Shown here: positions 36,557 through 46,200 of the stretch, one piece after another
Numbering within the stretch: position 1 is the first letter of the stretch
Layout of the letters: each line of letters opens with the position of its first letter
Assembly (NCBI RefSeq): GCF_014201335.1
Contig: NZ_JACHEB010000001.1
Span: 496,001-560,000, forward strand
Direction: 5' to 3'
Length of the DNA stretch: 64,000 bases
Source of the DNA: Tunturiibacter gelidiferens
GTDB taxonomy: Bacteria; Acidobacteriota; Terriglobia; Terriglobales; Acidobacteriaceae
Position numbers and translations under genes: made by a program
Notes under the pieces: generated by a model
What the model saw: the letters and a program-made list of their open reading frames with translations, nothing else
Databases searched by the model: none
What the model was told of the DNA's origin: nothing

Positions 36557-36691
36557 TCAGCAAGAACTGTAGCTATAGATGTGCACGACGGTATTTCCGC
36601 CTTTCATAGTGAAGATCCACAGATGAAACGTGCGCTGCTTGAGACGTCCGGCTGAGCTGCGATTGCAGTATTGAACGAAAGCTCTCCGCAT
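36557..36691 (-). CDS. Possible small protein of 44 residues
   Basis: The frame opens MRRAFVQYCNRSSAGRLKQR, continues through a run of aromatic and basic residues (TFHLWIFTMKGGNTVVHIYS) and stops at 36557. AAAAGGAGCTG lies directly before the ATG, a good ribosome binding site. The sequence also stays open ten codons upstream (LLRLEKEL), so it could instead be the C-terminal scrap of a larger lost gene. No family recognised. The rest of 36311-36806 holds no gene. Confidence 0.3.
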   Translation of the reverse strand: MRRAFVQYCNRSSAGRLKQRTFHLWIFTMKGGNTVVHIYSYSSC

Positions 36692-36806
36692 CAGCTCCTT
36701 TTCAAGTCGCAGCAGTTGATGCTATCGCTGATCTCATCGTGTCATTCGCGCGAGATTGTACGACCCACAGAGACTCGCGGCCGCGAAAATATTCGTTCTT
36801 GGCGGA

Positions 36807-39269
36807 CTATTCCGAACGCAGTGATTCCACCGCGTTCACCCGTGCCGCGCGCGCTGCCGGCACGACCGAAGCGATCACCGCTGCGGTAAGGATGACGAAG
36901 GCCGACGCAACAAAAGCCAACGCTCCGGGCAGATGCGCTTCCGTTACGTACCTGCTAACGCCCCATGCGAAGACGATGCCGGAAACCGCGCCCGCGCCCA
37001 CGCCTATCCCGGCAATCGTCAGGCCCTGCAACAGCACATCGGTCAAAATGTTCCGCGGCTGAGCGCCGAGTGCCATCCGAATTCCGAACTCGCGTGTGCG
37101 CCCACTCACCGAAAATGCAAGCACACCAGCTACACCTACCACGGAGATCAGGAGTGCCACCGCAGCGAACCCTCCGAACACAACCGCGTTCAGCCGGTCT
37201 GACGTCAGTACCTCTGCGCGAATATCCTTCAGGGTGCTTGCCCGCTCCACCGGCTGTTCCGCAGAGATCTCGTGAATTGTGCGTGCAATGGCAGGAGCCA
37301 ATGTGTATGGATCCTGCTCTGAGCGCACAAGGAGCCGCCCCTGCCATCCCTCCTGATCAGTCGGCTGGTACACGGTCATAGCCGGCGAAGCAATAATGTT
37401 CTCATCATCCAGATCTGGCACCACCCCGATGATCCGTCGTGGCTCCAGGCTGATGCCGACGAACTTCATCACGCCGTCTGTCCAACGCAGATCGCGGTTC
37501 AATGCATTTTGACCGGGAAACAGCGTCTGTGCGAGGCTCTGGCTCACGATCACGACCCGTTCTGAACCATTCTTGTCGGTGTCCCTGAAATCGCGCCCCT
37601 CCAAAAGCGGCAGACCGAGCGTTGCGAAGTATCCGGGCGATATCGACCGGAATTTCGCACGCCAATCGTCGAGCGCGTTCTTTCGCATCGCTCCTTGAGC
37701 TGCAAAGGCGAAGCTGATGTCCAGCCCCTGATCGTCGCGCCACGGAACGCTAAATCCTGTCGACACATGAACCACTCCGGGCAAAGCGCTCACCTTGCGC
37801 TGTACTTCGTGGTAGAAGTCCTGGACCTGCTCCGGTGTCCGTCCATACGACATCACGGGCAGATTCACTGCCAGCACGCGCGCAGTATCGAACGGTGACT
37901 GCGTCTTCTCGAGTATGTACAGAGTCCGCATCAGGACGGTCGCTCCGGTGAGCAACAAGAACGAGGCAGTGATCTGCATGATGGCGAAGATGCGCAGACG
38001 CCGGTTGCTGCTACCTGTCATCCTTGTTCCACCGCTGGTGAGCGCTGCAGACAACGGCGCGCTCCCCGAGGGTAGCCTCGGAATCAGAGCCAGGAATACC
38101 GCTGCCGCTAACGCCAGCGCAACGCCAAACCATATCAGGCTGAAGTCAAGCTTCAGTCCCTCGGCACGCACCGAGAAGCGCGCTGCATAACGCCCCAGCA
38201 CCGCCACTATCGGCCACGCGAGGATCAGTGCTGCAAGCACTCCGCTTCCGCACAGGACCAGACTCTCCGCCAGCAGCGAACGCCGCAACGCCGTGGCATT
38301 GGCTCCAAGTGCCGAGCGCACAGCCAGCTCCGACTCGCGACGAACCGTTCGTGCGAGCACCAAGTTAGCCACATTCGAGCATGCGATTACAAACAGCAGC
38401 CCCGAGGCCGCAAACAGCACCCACAGAACCGTATTGGCGCGCGAATTGATCTGGTCGTGCATCCGCGTCACATCGATCCTGTAGTGGTCCGCGGTCCTAT
38501 AGACTTCCGGATGCGCGGCCAGTATCGCCGCATGACGCGTGCTCAGCTCCGACCGAGCTGCATCGAGAGTAGCCCCCGGTGCAAGCCGAGCGAAGACCTC
38601 CGTCATCCGGTGCTCACGGCCGGTCACCATTGTTGCCGACAGATGGTGCGGGCTGGTCACGACGTTGGCGATGATCTCTGTTGCTACGGGATACGGCACC
38701 GACGGTTCCAGAACCCCCACGATGGTGGCTTGACGCGCGCCGGCGATGCTCTCCAGCCGCACCGACTTTCCAATCACTTTTGGGTCTGAATGCAGCGCCG
38801 AGGCCCAGAATCGATACGTCAACACGACCGCTCCCGCCGCATTAGGCCCATCGTCGGAGGAGGTCAGCAGTCGCCCCAGCACCGGGCGCAGCCCCATCAC
38901 TTCGAAGTAGTGACCGTCGACCACGCCCGCCGGGATCTCGCGTGGCGTGCCGAGCCCTACGACGGTAAAGTCGATTGACGAAAACGTTCCCAGATCCGTG
39001 ATCGTCTTCAGACCTTTGCCAACGTCATCTATCTCCGGTACTGAGAACGCCGTGTTCGTGATGCCAAGACCCGGAGCGCTTTGTCGCAAGTAGAGCAGAC
39101 GGTCTTCGTCCCGGTTCGCAAGCGGACGGAGGAGCACCGCGCTTATCACGCTGAAGAGGGCGGCGTTGGCGCCGATTCCCAGAGCCAGAGTTAGGGCTAC
39201 GGTGATCCAAAGAGCGCGAACGCGCCACAGCGACCGCACCGCAATCTTAAGATCGTGAAAGAATGACAT
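36807..39269 (-). CDS. MacB-like ABC permease of the acidobacterial orphan-permease (ADOP) type
   Basis: About 820 residues. A duplicated MacB/FtsX layout: the first helix (ALWITVALTLALGIGANAALFSV), a large extracytoplasmic MacB_PCD domain, three helices (VLFAASGLLFVIACSNVANLVLARTVRRESELAVRSALGA), then a second MacB domain and the closing FtsX helices (TREFGIRMALGAQPRNILTDVLLQG). There is no ABC ATPase beside it, as usual for this acidobacterial group. It lacks the N-terminal prefix domain seen in the 55.3 kb paralogue and has no PadR partner. ATG at 39269 is preferred. Substrate unknown. Confidence 0.88.
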   Translation of the reverse strand: MSFFHDLKIAVRSLWRVRALWITVALTLALGIGANAALFSVISAVLLRPLANRDEDRLLYLRQSAPGLGITNTAFSVPEIDDVGKGLKTITDLGTFSSIDFTVVGLGTPREIPAGVVDGHYFEVMGLRPVLGRLLTSSDDGPNAAGAVVLTYRFWASALHSDPKVIGKSVRLESIAGARQATIVGVLEPSVPYPVATEIIANVVTSPHHLSATMVTGREHRMTEVFARLAPGATLDAARSELSTRHAAILAAHPEVYRTADHYRIDVTRMHDQINSRANTVLWVLFAASGLLFVIACSNVANLVLARTVRRESELAVRSALGANATALRRSLLAESLVLCGSGVLAALILAWPIVAVLGRYAARFSVRAEGLKLDFSLIWFGVALALAAAVFLALIPRLPSGSAPLSAALTSGGTRMTGSSNRRLRIFAIMQITASFLLLTGATVLMRTLYILEKTQSPFDTARVLAVNLPVMSYGRTPEQVQDFYHEVQRKVSALPGVVHVSTGFSVPWRDDQGLDISFAFAAQGAMRKNALDDWRAKFRSISPGYFATLGLPLLEGRDFRDTDKNGSERVVIVSQSLAQTLFPGQNALNRDLRWTDGVMKFVGISLEPRRIIGVVPDLDDENIIASPAMTVYQPTDQEGWQGRLLVRSEQDPYTLAPAIARTIHEISAEQPVERASTLKDIRAEVLTSDRLNAVVFGGFAAVALLISVVGVAGVLAFSVSGRTREFGIRMALGAQPRNILTDVLLQGLTIAGIGVGAGAVSGIVFAWGVSRYVTEAHLPGALAFVASAFVILTAAVIASVVPAARAARVNAVESLRSE

Positions 39270-39439
39270 AGCGATCCTCCGCCTGCTTCGAATCTGTCCA
39301 GTCATATAAACGCGTTCTAAACCGTCTTCCGTTTTGTTTCGGCGTTTGCTGCTGGCCTCGCTCAGATTCTCAGCGAGAGTTGATTAGTAACGGAAGTTGA
39401 CTTCGCGATACTAATTCTTGGATCTTCCTCATCGTGCGG

Positions 39440-39826
39440 CTAGCTTCGCCGCCGCTGCTCGTTCTGCTGAATTATTTCGCTCATATCGCCAGTTGGACGT
39501 ATCTCGAACAACGTCCCATACTTCATGGCCGGACGCTGTGACATGAGCTGAATCGCATGATTCATGTCCCGTGCCTCAATCACGAAGATGCCGCCGAGCT
39601 GTTTTCCTTGGTCTCAGCATAGGTTTCGTCTGTCGTCGCGACTTTGCCGTTCTACCAATACACTGTCAACCAGTTCAGCAGGCTGAAGGGCTTCTCCATC
39701 AGCAAAGTGCCCGTTGGCGCAAGTGGTCGTCGCACTCAAAGCATTCGCGAACATCGCGTGTTTTTCGTCCTCGGTCACGCTGACGTGTTTTGCTGGCTCG
39801 TAGTATCGAAGACACATGTATTTCAT
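39440..39826 (-). pseudogene. YCII/DGPF-domain protein, two frameshifts
   Basis: The ATG at 39826 has AGAGGAGG upstream, and the frame MKYMCLRYYEPAKH to ELVDSVLV is typical of YCII-related proteins. Then one base too many shifts it: NGKVATTDETYAETKE continues in the next frame, and a second change leads to QLGGIFVIEARDMNHAIQLM and MKYGTLFEIRPTG in a third. The three pieces make one continuous protein of the usual length (about 120 residues). Members often sit beside ECF sigma factors; none is here. Confidence 0.75.
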
Positions 39827-39995
39827 TGCACACCTCCTCTTGTCGGTGGCCAGCAGCGCAACCTTGCGTACTGGATTGTTCACCCTATAGTCGTTGGGCG
39901 TAGGGAAAATCGACAGCAAGACGAGTTTTTTTATTTGGGGACGGCCTGGCCTGCTAGCCCACCCGTACGCCAATGACATCCCAAATGATAGACAG

Positions 39996-40592
39996 TCAAC
40001 TTAATAGCGCAAACACCTTCTCGACCATCGCGTCGACAACAGTGTTGTGATCGAGACCGAGGGCCTGGAGTTCGCCCTGTCCAATCGCATCATAGGTTCG
40101 TTCTGTGGTGAATAGATGGATTGCGTCATCCTCTCGCCGGCCTGCCGGAATTCCGTGACGAAGACGCAGTTGTGCAATGACATCCAATTGTCTGCGACGT
40201 TGGCTCCGATAAAACCGCCGCACTTCCTTATCAGTGAAAACCAGCTCCATCAATGACGCTCGCAGACCGCGCCATTTCCTATGAAAATCGATGGAGAGCT
40301 CGACGAGTCTTCGTGCCGTTTCTTTCGCTTTATTGCCGGCCGACAGTTCCGAATCGATCGCGGCCCACTCGGATGTAACCCAGGTCTCGTAAACCGCGAG
40401 AAAGGCTTCACGCTTGTCTTTAAAATGCTTGTAAAAGGTGCCGGTTGCGTATCCTGCCTCTTTCGCAATCCGATTGGAATCGGTTCCGTGATAGCCCACA
40501 TGATTGAAAATGTCCGCCGCCGTGGCCACAAGGCGCGCGCGGGTTTGCGCTGGTGTGCCCCGTCTGGGGCGGTCAGCTTTTAGTCTTTCCAT
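39996..40592 (-). CDS. TetR-family regulator
   Basis: About 198 residues from the ATG at 40592; a TTG at 40619 would add nine. The helix-turn-helix lies near the N-terminus (ARLVATAADIFNHVGYHGTD, RIAKEAGYATGTFYKHF, then KDKREAFLAVYETW). The ligand domain is unassigned. It faces the DoxX fragment across a palindromic region and probably represses itself there. Confidence 0.88.
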   Translation of the reverse strand: MERLKADRPRRGTPAQTRARLVATAADIFNHVGYHGTDSNRIAKEAGYATGTFYKHFKDKREAFLAVYETWVTSEWAAIDSELSAGNKAKETARRLVELSIDFHRKWRGLRASLMELVFTDKEVRRFYRSQRRRQLDVIAQLRLRHGIPAGRREDDAIHLFTTERTYDAIGQGELQALGLDHNTVVDAMVEKVFALLS

Positions 40593-40625
40593 CCTGCGTT
40601 GGTCATTAAATATTGACAATGCTCG

Positions 40626-40676
40626 AACGCTAATGATAGTCCTATCACTTAAAGCGATGCAAACATCATTAGCGTT
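40626..40676. promoter_or_regulatory. Nested inverted repeats between tetR and the DoxX-like gene
   Basis: AACGCTAATGAT (40626-40637) is the exact reverse complement of ATCATTAGCGTT (40665-40676). Overlapping the left arm, TGATAG-TC-CTATCA (40634-40647) is a second perfect palindrome. Good candidates for TetR operators in the shared promoter. Confidence 0.55.
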
Positions 40677-40696
40677 TACCCTATTAGAGACGATTC

Positions 40697-40966
40697 ATGT
40701 GCATAATTTTCCCTATCGCGAGAATCATGTCTTCATTCATCTTCATTCCCGCAGCTCCACGTCATTTCTCAGGCGAGGGAGTAGCACATCCCGTAAATTT
40801 GGGCGTGCCTTTTGCTCGCCTACTCGTTCCCTTGTCCGGAGTTATGGCAATTGTCGGGGGATTGAGCATCGCTTTCGGCTACAAAGCACGCTGGGGAGCC
40901 TGGGTCTTAGTAGCGTTCCTCTTGCCCGTCACCTGGATGATGCACGCATATTGGAAACGAGAGTAA
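40697..40966 (+). CDS. DoxX-like membrane protein, probably truncated
   Basis: 89 residues. GVPFARLLVPLSGVMAIVGGLSIAFGYKARWGAWVLVAFLLPVTWMMH matches the second and third helices of the DoxX family (quinol-oxidase-linked or redox proteins, usually 130-160 residues). The last helix is absent, and the frame stops just after WKRE. It is divergent from tetR and shares its operator region. It may be a remnant. Confidence 0.6.
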   Translation: MCIIFPIARIMSSFIFIPAAPRHFSGEGVAHPVNLGVPFARLLVPLSGVMAIVGGLSIAFGYKARWGAWVLVAFLLPVTWMMHAYWKRE

Positions 40967-40990
40967 CCGCACGTAGTTTTTCGGGAGCCG

Positions 40991-43174
40991 TCAGTCACTG
41001 CGAGAGCCCCCTTCCGTCTTGACGACTGTCCCAATAGGCCAGTTTCCAACCATCTCCTGATCTCCAGCTTCTAGCGCAAAATTCAATCGGGCTCGCCATT
41101 CAAGATGAGACGCCAGGCTCAACAACGACCCACACAACCGCATCTCGATGTTCTTCTGTCGATCCTCCACGTACATCGATTTCTCTTCTTCAATCTGCAC
41201 GAGGGCACGGAGCTCTTCAGCACGCACATTCCACGACGAGAGTTGTTCAGCCGCTTCCCCTTCAATCGCATTCGCTAAACCGCGAAGCACACTGGAAGCT
41301 AGCTCTTCTACCTCTCGAACAAGCGCGTCTGGTTCGGCCACTGTCAGGTTTCCGTGCTGTAGAAGTCCAGTCTTCACGAATAGAAAGGCTCGCAATTCTG
41401 GCGAGAGCGTCCGAATGCTACGGTTCACAAGGCTTTCGTACGGCTGTTTGGGGAAAGACTCAAAAGCGTACATATCCGCCAGATCCCGCAGTTTGTCGAA
41501 ATCACGGTTAATTCTGGAACTCGTCACGGCTAGCCGTTGATTGGCTTCTAGAGCGGTTTCCGCTACGACAGCCTTGAAGTCCGCCAAATTCCTCAGTGTG
41601 CTCAGAAGCAAGCTGCGGACGGATGCGCTGGAGTTCTCTGCCCAGAGATGATCAAACACAAGCCACATTGCTACAACACCCAGCATGATACCCAGAAGCG
41701 CGTCGCGGGATGGCACGAGGGAGGTATTGATCGTGAACCTATTGAGATTTACTAGGTTGTAGGCCAGCACAATCTGAAACCCAGCGTATGCAATCCGCGG
41801 TCCGGAGGTCGCCACCCATGACCCAAGCGCAACGACCGACGCGAAGAGAAAAGCGTATTGCATGAGACTGTTTATTTGAGGAAGAATCAATGCCTCAGTT
41901 CCTAATCCAATCACGCCTGCTCCCACAATGAATCCGGCAAATCGGAGACTTTGTCGATGGCGGCTGGCCCCAGTAAATCGACGAGCCGTAAGAGTACACG
42001 TTATGATCGAGGCGCCCAGACCCATCCAGCCGGTGCTCATATAGAACACATAGCAGAGTAGAGCAGAGAGAGCGCCGCGCACCGCAAATTTGTAATGATT
42101 CTTGTTTCGAAGGGCATCAACAGCAAATGCACCTATCGACATTGTTGGTTCTGCTGCAGGTAAGAGCCGATGGATCGCGAGGTTTTCATCAGAAAAGCTC
42201 TGAGCGATCAGATCTACTGTGCGTTCAATTTCTACCAATATTGGATTCACGGTGCGATTTGCCAGGGGTAGATCGATCCAGTTCGTAAGGCTTTTGCATA
42301 ACAGGCAGTACCGAATAGCAGATAGGTTCCGTGCAATCGCTAGACAACGCTCCTGGTCATCAATGGATAAGATTCGGGCAGATTCGGCGAGATTCGACCC
42401 GAGTTCTATCAGCTGTCTTGTGAGGGCAATCACAGTAGCGAGCAAATCGCGATAGCCCGGCTCACAGGGAGAGCGCGCGAGTAACTCCGACAAATCGTCC
42501 ACACCTTTGGCAGCAGAACGACTGAGTTGGATCGTCAGCGCCGAAGGAGGAAAATCTTCCGCTTGCGCTTGACTCAAGAGTGTCTCAATCAGACCTAAGC
42601 GGTGATTGATTCCGTCCAGAATTGCGTCAGGGGATTGCTTTTTCGCGAATGAGCTCTCAATCAGCGCAGTGACTGCACACGCTATCAGAATCGCAAGCAA
42701 CGTGTAGAGCGTACGCTCAACGCGTACTTCCGTACGGACTGGCAAGTCCCATACTTGAATCGCAACCGCGATTGTAACGCTGGCGGTGAGAGAGGGATTT
42801 ATGAAGTTGAAGCTACTGATTGCGAAAAATGCAACGAAGAGAATTGCGATTACCCAAATCACATGGAGGAATGGAGAGCCGCTCGTCAGTACTCCTCCCA
42901 GAATTACCGCCGCAGTTGCGATTGAGCACGCCAAGCCAATCTCAAACGCGGATTTTCTCGTCGCCTTGGGACTCTCGCGCGAGATCAATATCGGGAAACC
43001 GGCGCCTAACGCCGCACCGGGAATCCGAAAGATGAACGCGAGCAACATCACGCTCGTACACGCGAGTACGATTCTTCCGACCAGCGCAGTCCGCCCCGGA
43101 TACGACGCCAGCTCCGCGCGCAGCATCTCGACGGGCTTCCAGGCTGGCGGTTTGTATTCGCCGTATATTGGCAT
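40991..43174 (-). CDS. FUSC-family inner-membrane efflux protein (MdtO-like)
   Basis: About 727 residues with two membrane bundles (residues about 30-170 and 380-530) separated by cytoplasmic helices, the FUSC/AaeB layout. RTALVGRIVLACTSVMLLAF opens the first, and FAVRGALSALLCYVFYMSTGWMGLG the second. The ATG at 43174 lies eight bases past the HlyD stop. Last gene of the operon. E. coli MdtO and AaeB relatives expel aromatic acids or dyes. Confidence 0.87.
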   Translation of the reverse strand: MPIYGEYKPPAWKPVEMLRAELASYPGRTALVGRIVLACTSVMLLAFIFRIPGAALGAGFPILISRESPKATRKSAFEIGLACSIATAAVILGGVLTSGSPFLHVIWVIAILFVAFFAISSFNFINPSLTASVTIAVAIQVWDLPVRTEVRVERTLYTLLAILIACAVTALIESSFAKKQSPDAILDGINHRLGLIETLLSQAQAEDFPPSALTIQLSRSAAKGVDDLSELLARSPCEPGYRDLLATVIALTRQLIELGSNLAESARILSIDDQERCLAIARNLSAIRYCLLCKSLTNWIDLPLANRTVNPILVEIERTVDLIAQSFSDENLAIHRLLPAAEPTMSIGAFAVDALRNKNHYKFAVRGALSALLCYVFYMSTGWMGLGASIITCTLTARRFTGASRHRQSLRFAGFIVGAGVIGLGTEALILPQINSLMQYAFLFASVVALGSWVATSGPRIAYAGFQIVLAYNLVNLNRFTINTSLVPSRDALLGIMLGVVAMWLVFDHLWAENSSASVRSLLLSTLRNLADFKAVVAETALEANQRLAVTSSRINRDFDKLRDLADMYAFESFPKQPYESLVNRSIRTLSPELRAFLFVKTGLLQHGNLTVAEPDALVREVEELASSVLRGLANAIEGEAAEQLSSWNVRAEELRALVQIEEEKSMYVEDRQKNIEMRLCGSLLSLASHLEWRARLNFALEAGDQEMVGNWPIGTVVKTEGGSRSD

Positions 43175-43182
43175 GACTGACC

Positions 43183-44409
43183 TCAACCCTGACGATGGGG
43201 AGCTCGCATCACGACGATTGCGACCTGACCAACGCGAAATATCCCCGGAGGCGGATCGACAATTTTGATGCGTACCGGATATCGCGACGCTAGACGCACC
43301 CAATTTAGCGTCCGCTGCACCTCCGGCAAACCCTCTGAAAACTTCCCCACAACATCCGGATCAGGAGTCACACCAAAGCTCGCGCTTTCGACAACACCGC
43401 GATATTTTGTGGTTCTATCAGACATAAGAAAAACGTCTACGGGCGTTCCGGGTTGAACATGTCCGATTTGCGTTTCTCTGAAATTCGCGAGGACCCACCA
43501 ATTTCTATTGTCAATAAGGGTGAACAACTGCTTGCCTACCTTGGCGTATTCGCCTTCGGATATCGTGAGGTTTGTAACACGGGCATCGAATGGCGCTAGT
43601 ACGCTGCATTGCTCATAGTTGTATTGAGCCAGCCGAACTGCAGAAGCGCGGCTCTCACGCTCCGCAAGCAAGGGTGCTAGAACCAGAACAGAATGTGCCG
43701 ATTCTTTGACCTGAGCCTGGCTCTGGGAAATCTGTGCGACGGCTTGCTGTTTTTGAGCCGAAGCAGAGAGCAAACTCGCTTTCGCCAATAGCAATTGAGA
43801 CTGCGCCTGTTCCACTGCTGCCGCCTTCGCGTCGGATGTGGAGCGTGCTTTGTGAACATCATCCTCAGTGACGAAGCCCTTGGCTAGAAGAGGCTGGATG
43901 CGATGAAAATTCGCTGTAGCGTAATTTTCGTCAGCCTGCGCCTGTTTCAGCGCGGCTTCCGATCGCCCAACTGCCGCTTTAGCAATTTCAATTTCCTCAG
44001 TCGCTCGTGTCTCGTTCGCCAGTGCGCTCTGCTCGCCGGCATGCGCCACGTCGATCCCGTTGACCTGGGAGGAGATTCGACGGGATTCATTCTCGATCTC
44101 ACCCTCCAGTACCGCCTGGGCAGCGAGTGCACTCTGCAACGCATACAGGTAAGGCCGATCATCAATTTTGTAAAGGAGAGTCCCCTTTTTGATGAATTCG
44201 TTGTCATGAATGGGCAACTCCATCACCGGGCCTTCAACCACCGGAGCGATACCAATGAAGTTCGCTGTCACTTCCGCGTCGTCAGTACGCGGATACAACA
44301 CCACCTCGCGAACTACCAAACCTGCGGAGACAAGGGCACCTGCGACGATGCACGCGCTGATGATCGTTCCTTTGCGTGTTATCACCGATTGTGAGTTTGT
44401 TATCTGCAA
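43183..44409 (-). CDS. HlyD-family membrane fusion protein (MdtN-like)
   Basis: 408 residues. One membrane helix near residues 15-35 (IISACIVAGALVSAGLVVREVVLYP), then TDDAEVTANFIGIAPVVEGPV, a coiled coil, and WVLANFRETQIGHVQPGTPVDVF with the closing VGQVAIVVMR. It couples the FUSC pump to the outer-membrane duct. Third gene of the operon. Confidence 0.92.
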   Translation of the reverse strand: MQITNSQSVITRKGTIISACIVAGALVSAGLVVREVVLYPRTDDAEVTANFIGIAPVVEGPVMELPIHDNEFIKKGTLLYKIDDRPYLYALQSALAAQAVLEGEIENESRRISSQVNGIDVAHAGEQSALANETRATEEIEIAKAAVGRSEAALKQAQADENYATANFHRIQPLLAKGFVTEDDVHKARSTSDAKAAAVEQAQSQLLLAKASLLSASAQKQQAVAQISQSQAQVKESAHSVLVLAPLLAERESRASAVRLAQYNYEQCSVLAPFDARVTNLTISEGEYAKVGKQLFTLIDNRNWWVLANFRETQIGHVQPGTPVDVFLMSDRTTKYRGVVESASFGVTPDPDVVGKFSEGLPEVQRTLNWVRLASRYPVRIKIVDPPPGIFRVGQVAIVVMRAPHRQG

Positions 44410-44422
44410 GATGTTTTCCTCT

Positions 44423-44725
44423 CTACCGGAACAAGATCAGCCAGAGTGTGCAACTGAAGAAACAAAGAAGCGCCGAGTAAACAATTGGCAATGGCCAAAG
44501 TTCTTCCGTAAGTTTTTTACTTGTGGCGTACACATGAGCCAAAAACGTTAACGCAATCGCAATTGCGAGACATACAAGCCATGACGGGAAGTACGATCCC
44601 AGGATGTTGAACTCCGGGGATCCGGAGCACCCGATAGTCGCCAGCAAAAGCGGGCTAGTTGCAAAGCTTATCCAACTCTGACGTTTGTTCGTTCCGCGCC
44701 AAAGAAACTGGTGATTCGAGCTCAT
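44423..44725 (-). CDS. ytcA: YtcA-family lipoprotein
   Basis: 100 residues. The first hydrophobic stretch ends in a lipobox-like LATIGC. The next residues SGSPEFNILGSYFPSWLVC match the GCS-x-SP-x-GAYYPSW-C motif of E. coli YtcA. Two more membrane helices follow. In E. coli ytcA lies beside mdtNOP, the same set as here. Its role in the pump is not established. The start overlaps the preceding stop as ATGA. Confidence 0.8.
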   Translation of the reverse strand: MSSNHQFLWRGTNKRQSWISFATSPLLLATIGCSGSPEFNILGSYFPSWLVCLAIAIALTFLAHVYATSKKLTEELWPLPIVYSALLCFFSCTLWLILFR

Positions 44726-46200
44726 GGATTGTTGCCTTTCGGATGATTTGCCAGCAGATCCCCTGTCCGGAAATCGAGATCGGTGAAAGTCCTGAGCACT
44801 TGAGTGCGAGCCGTAACGTCGATGGCGCGGGCCTGTGCCAAAGCATCTTCCGCCGCCAGCACATCCAGGAAATTGCGGACGCCTTCTTTGTACGACTCCA
44901 ACACCGCGGTGTAGGACTCCTCAGCCGCAGTCAATAAAGCCGTCGCCGCCTCTCTTTGGTGCAGGGCTGTCGCTGCATTTGAGTAGGCGGTCCAGACTTG
45001 ATTTGCAATTTCGTCTTGACGGTTGTGAACCTCATCAGTCGCTACTTTCTCTTCTGCCTTCGCCTCCGTAATCCGATTCTCCCGAAGGAGCCCGTCAAAT
45101 ACCGTCCACTTCAGTTCAAGCGTGGCGTCATAGACGGGGGCCTGGGCATAGAAGCCGGGCGATCCTTGTTGCTCTCCGAAGGCACGAAGCCATCCTTTTG
45201 AACCTTCAAATGTGAGCGATGGGTAGTAGGCCGAGGTAGCGTGCTTTACCTCAGCATGCGCGGCGCTCACGTGCGCTTCGTCAGCCTGCAGGTCGGGCCT
45301 AACCGTAAACGCCGTGTCTACGGCGTGTTGAACTGATTGGTCCAGTTTGTCTGGAATTCTGAGCTGATCCAGCGCTTCCACTTTCAGCGGTTTCAGTGGA
45401 CTGGCGGTAATTGCCGTGGCTAAATCTCCGATTTCCACTTGCTCAGCCCCGAGCGCACTTTGCAATTGGTAGTTCGCTTTTGCGGTCGCGGCCTTGGCCT
45501 CCAGCACTTCTGGCACTGTAGCCAGTCCGTTATTACGTCGTTCTTGCGCCGCGGTTTCTGACGTCTTGGCGTCGTTGAGGGAGACCTCAGCCGCCTCCCG
45601 CAGTCCTTTCGCTTCGAGCAAACCGAAATACGATTGACTGACCTGTCGGACAAGGACCAGATGCTCATTGTTGAAGGAAAGGTTTGCAGCAACGAGTCGC
45701 GCTTGAGCCGCCGTAATTTCTGTGCGACGCGCACCGAAGTCCACGAGAGTATAAGCCAAATGAACAGCGGTATCGAAGTAGCCTATGTCCTGTACAGCCC
45801 AGGTCAGACTGTAGAGCTGTGCATTGACATAGGTTCTTCCGGCCGCCATCGCAATGATCGTCGGATACAGTTCGCTCTTCGCGATCCCAACGGAAGCGGC
45901 TGTCACCTTAGCTCGATTCCACGCCGCTTGTGTCGCGGGACTGTTCGATTCAGCGATGTCGACTAGCTCACCCAGGCTGTAGACGTGGCCATCATCTAAC
46001 GCCGCTTCATGCAGAGGAACCGCAGTTGAGTGGCGCTCCAACGTGTGATGGTCTGGAAGCCAGGGCTCATTCGGCGTAATCGGTGGCTTTTGACCGGCTG
46101 CTCCAATCGATAGAAACGACGTCATCGTCACGGCAGTCGCAAGCAGTCTTAAGGCGATCGCGCCCGACTGAGTGTTTTTGGCTTGTTGACCCGATCTCAT
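44722..46200 (-). CDS. TolC-family outer-membrane efflux protein (MdtP-like)
   Basis: 492 residues with a signal peptide (LLATAVTMTSFLSIGAAGQ) and two efflux repeats (LGELVDIAESNSPATQAAWN, VTAASVGIAKSELYPTI; STAYYPSLTFEG type; EESYTAVLESYKEGVRNFLDVL). First gene of the four-gene operon outer-membrane factor, YtcA, HlyD, FUSC. The ribosome binding site is weak. Confidence 0.92.
   Translation of the reverse strand: MRSGQQAKNTQSGAIALRLLATAVTMTSFLSIGAAGQKPPITPNEPWLPDHHTLERHSTAVPLHEAALDDGHVYSLGELVDIAESNSPATQAAWNRAKVTAASVGIAKSELYPTIIAMAAGRTYVNAQLYSLTWAVQDIGYFDTAVHLAYTLVDFGARRTEITAAQARLVAANLSFNNEHLVLVRQVSQSYFGLLEAKGLREAAEVSLNDAKTSETAAQERRNNGLATVPEVLEAKAATAKANYQLQSALGAEQVEIGDLATAITASPLKPLKVEALDQLRIPDKLDQSVQHAVDTAFTVRPDLQADEAHVSAAHAEVKHATSAYYPSLTFEGSKGWLRAFGEQQGSPGFYAQAPVYDATLELKWTVFDGLLRENRITEAKAEEKVATDEVHNRQDEIANQVWTAYSNAATALHQREAATALLTAAEESYTAVLESYKEGVRNFLDVLAAEDALAQARAIDVTARTQVLRTFTDLDFRTGDLLANHPKGNNP

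Noticed and set aside
39972..40000. AGTCAACTTA resembling half of the 20-bp operator
   Set aside because: Only one arm matches, and it falls at the 3' end of a tetR gene rather than at a promoter.
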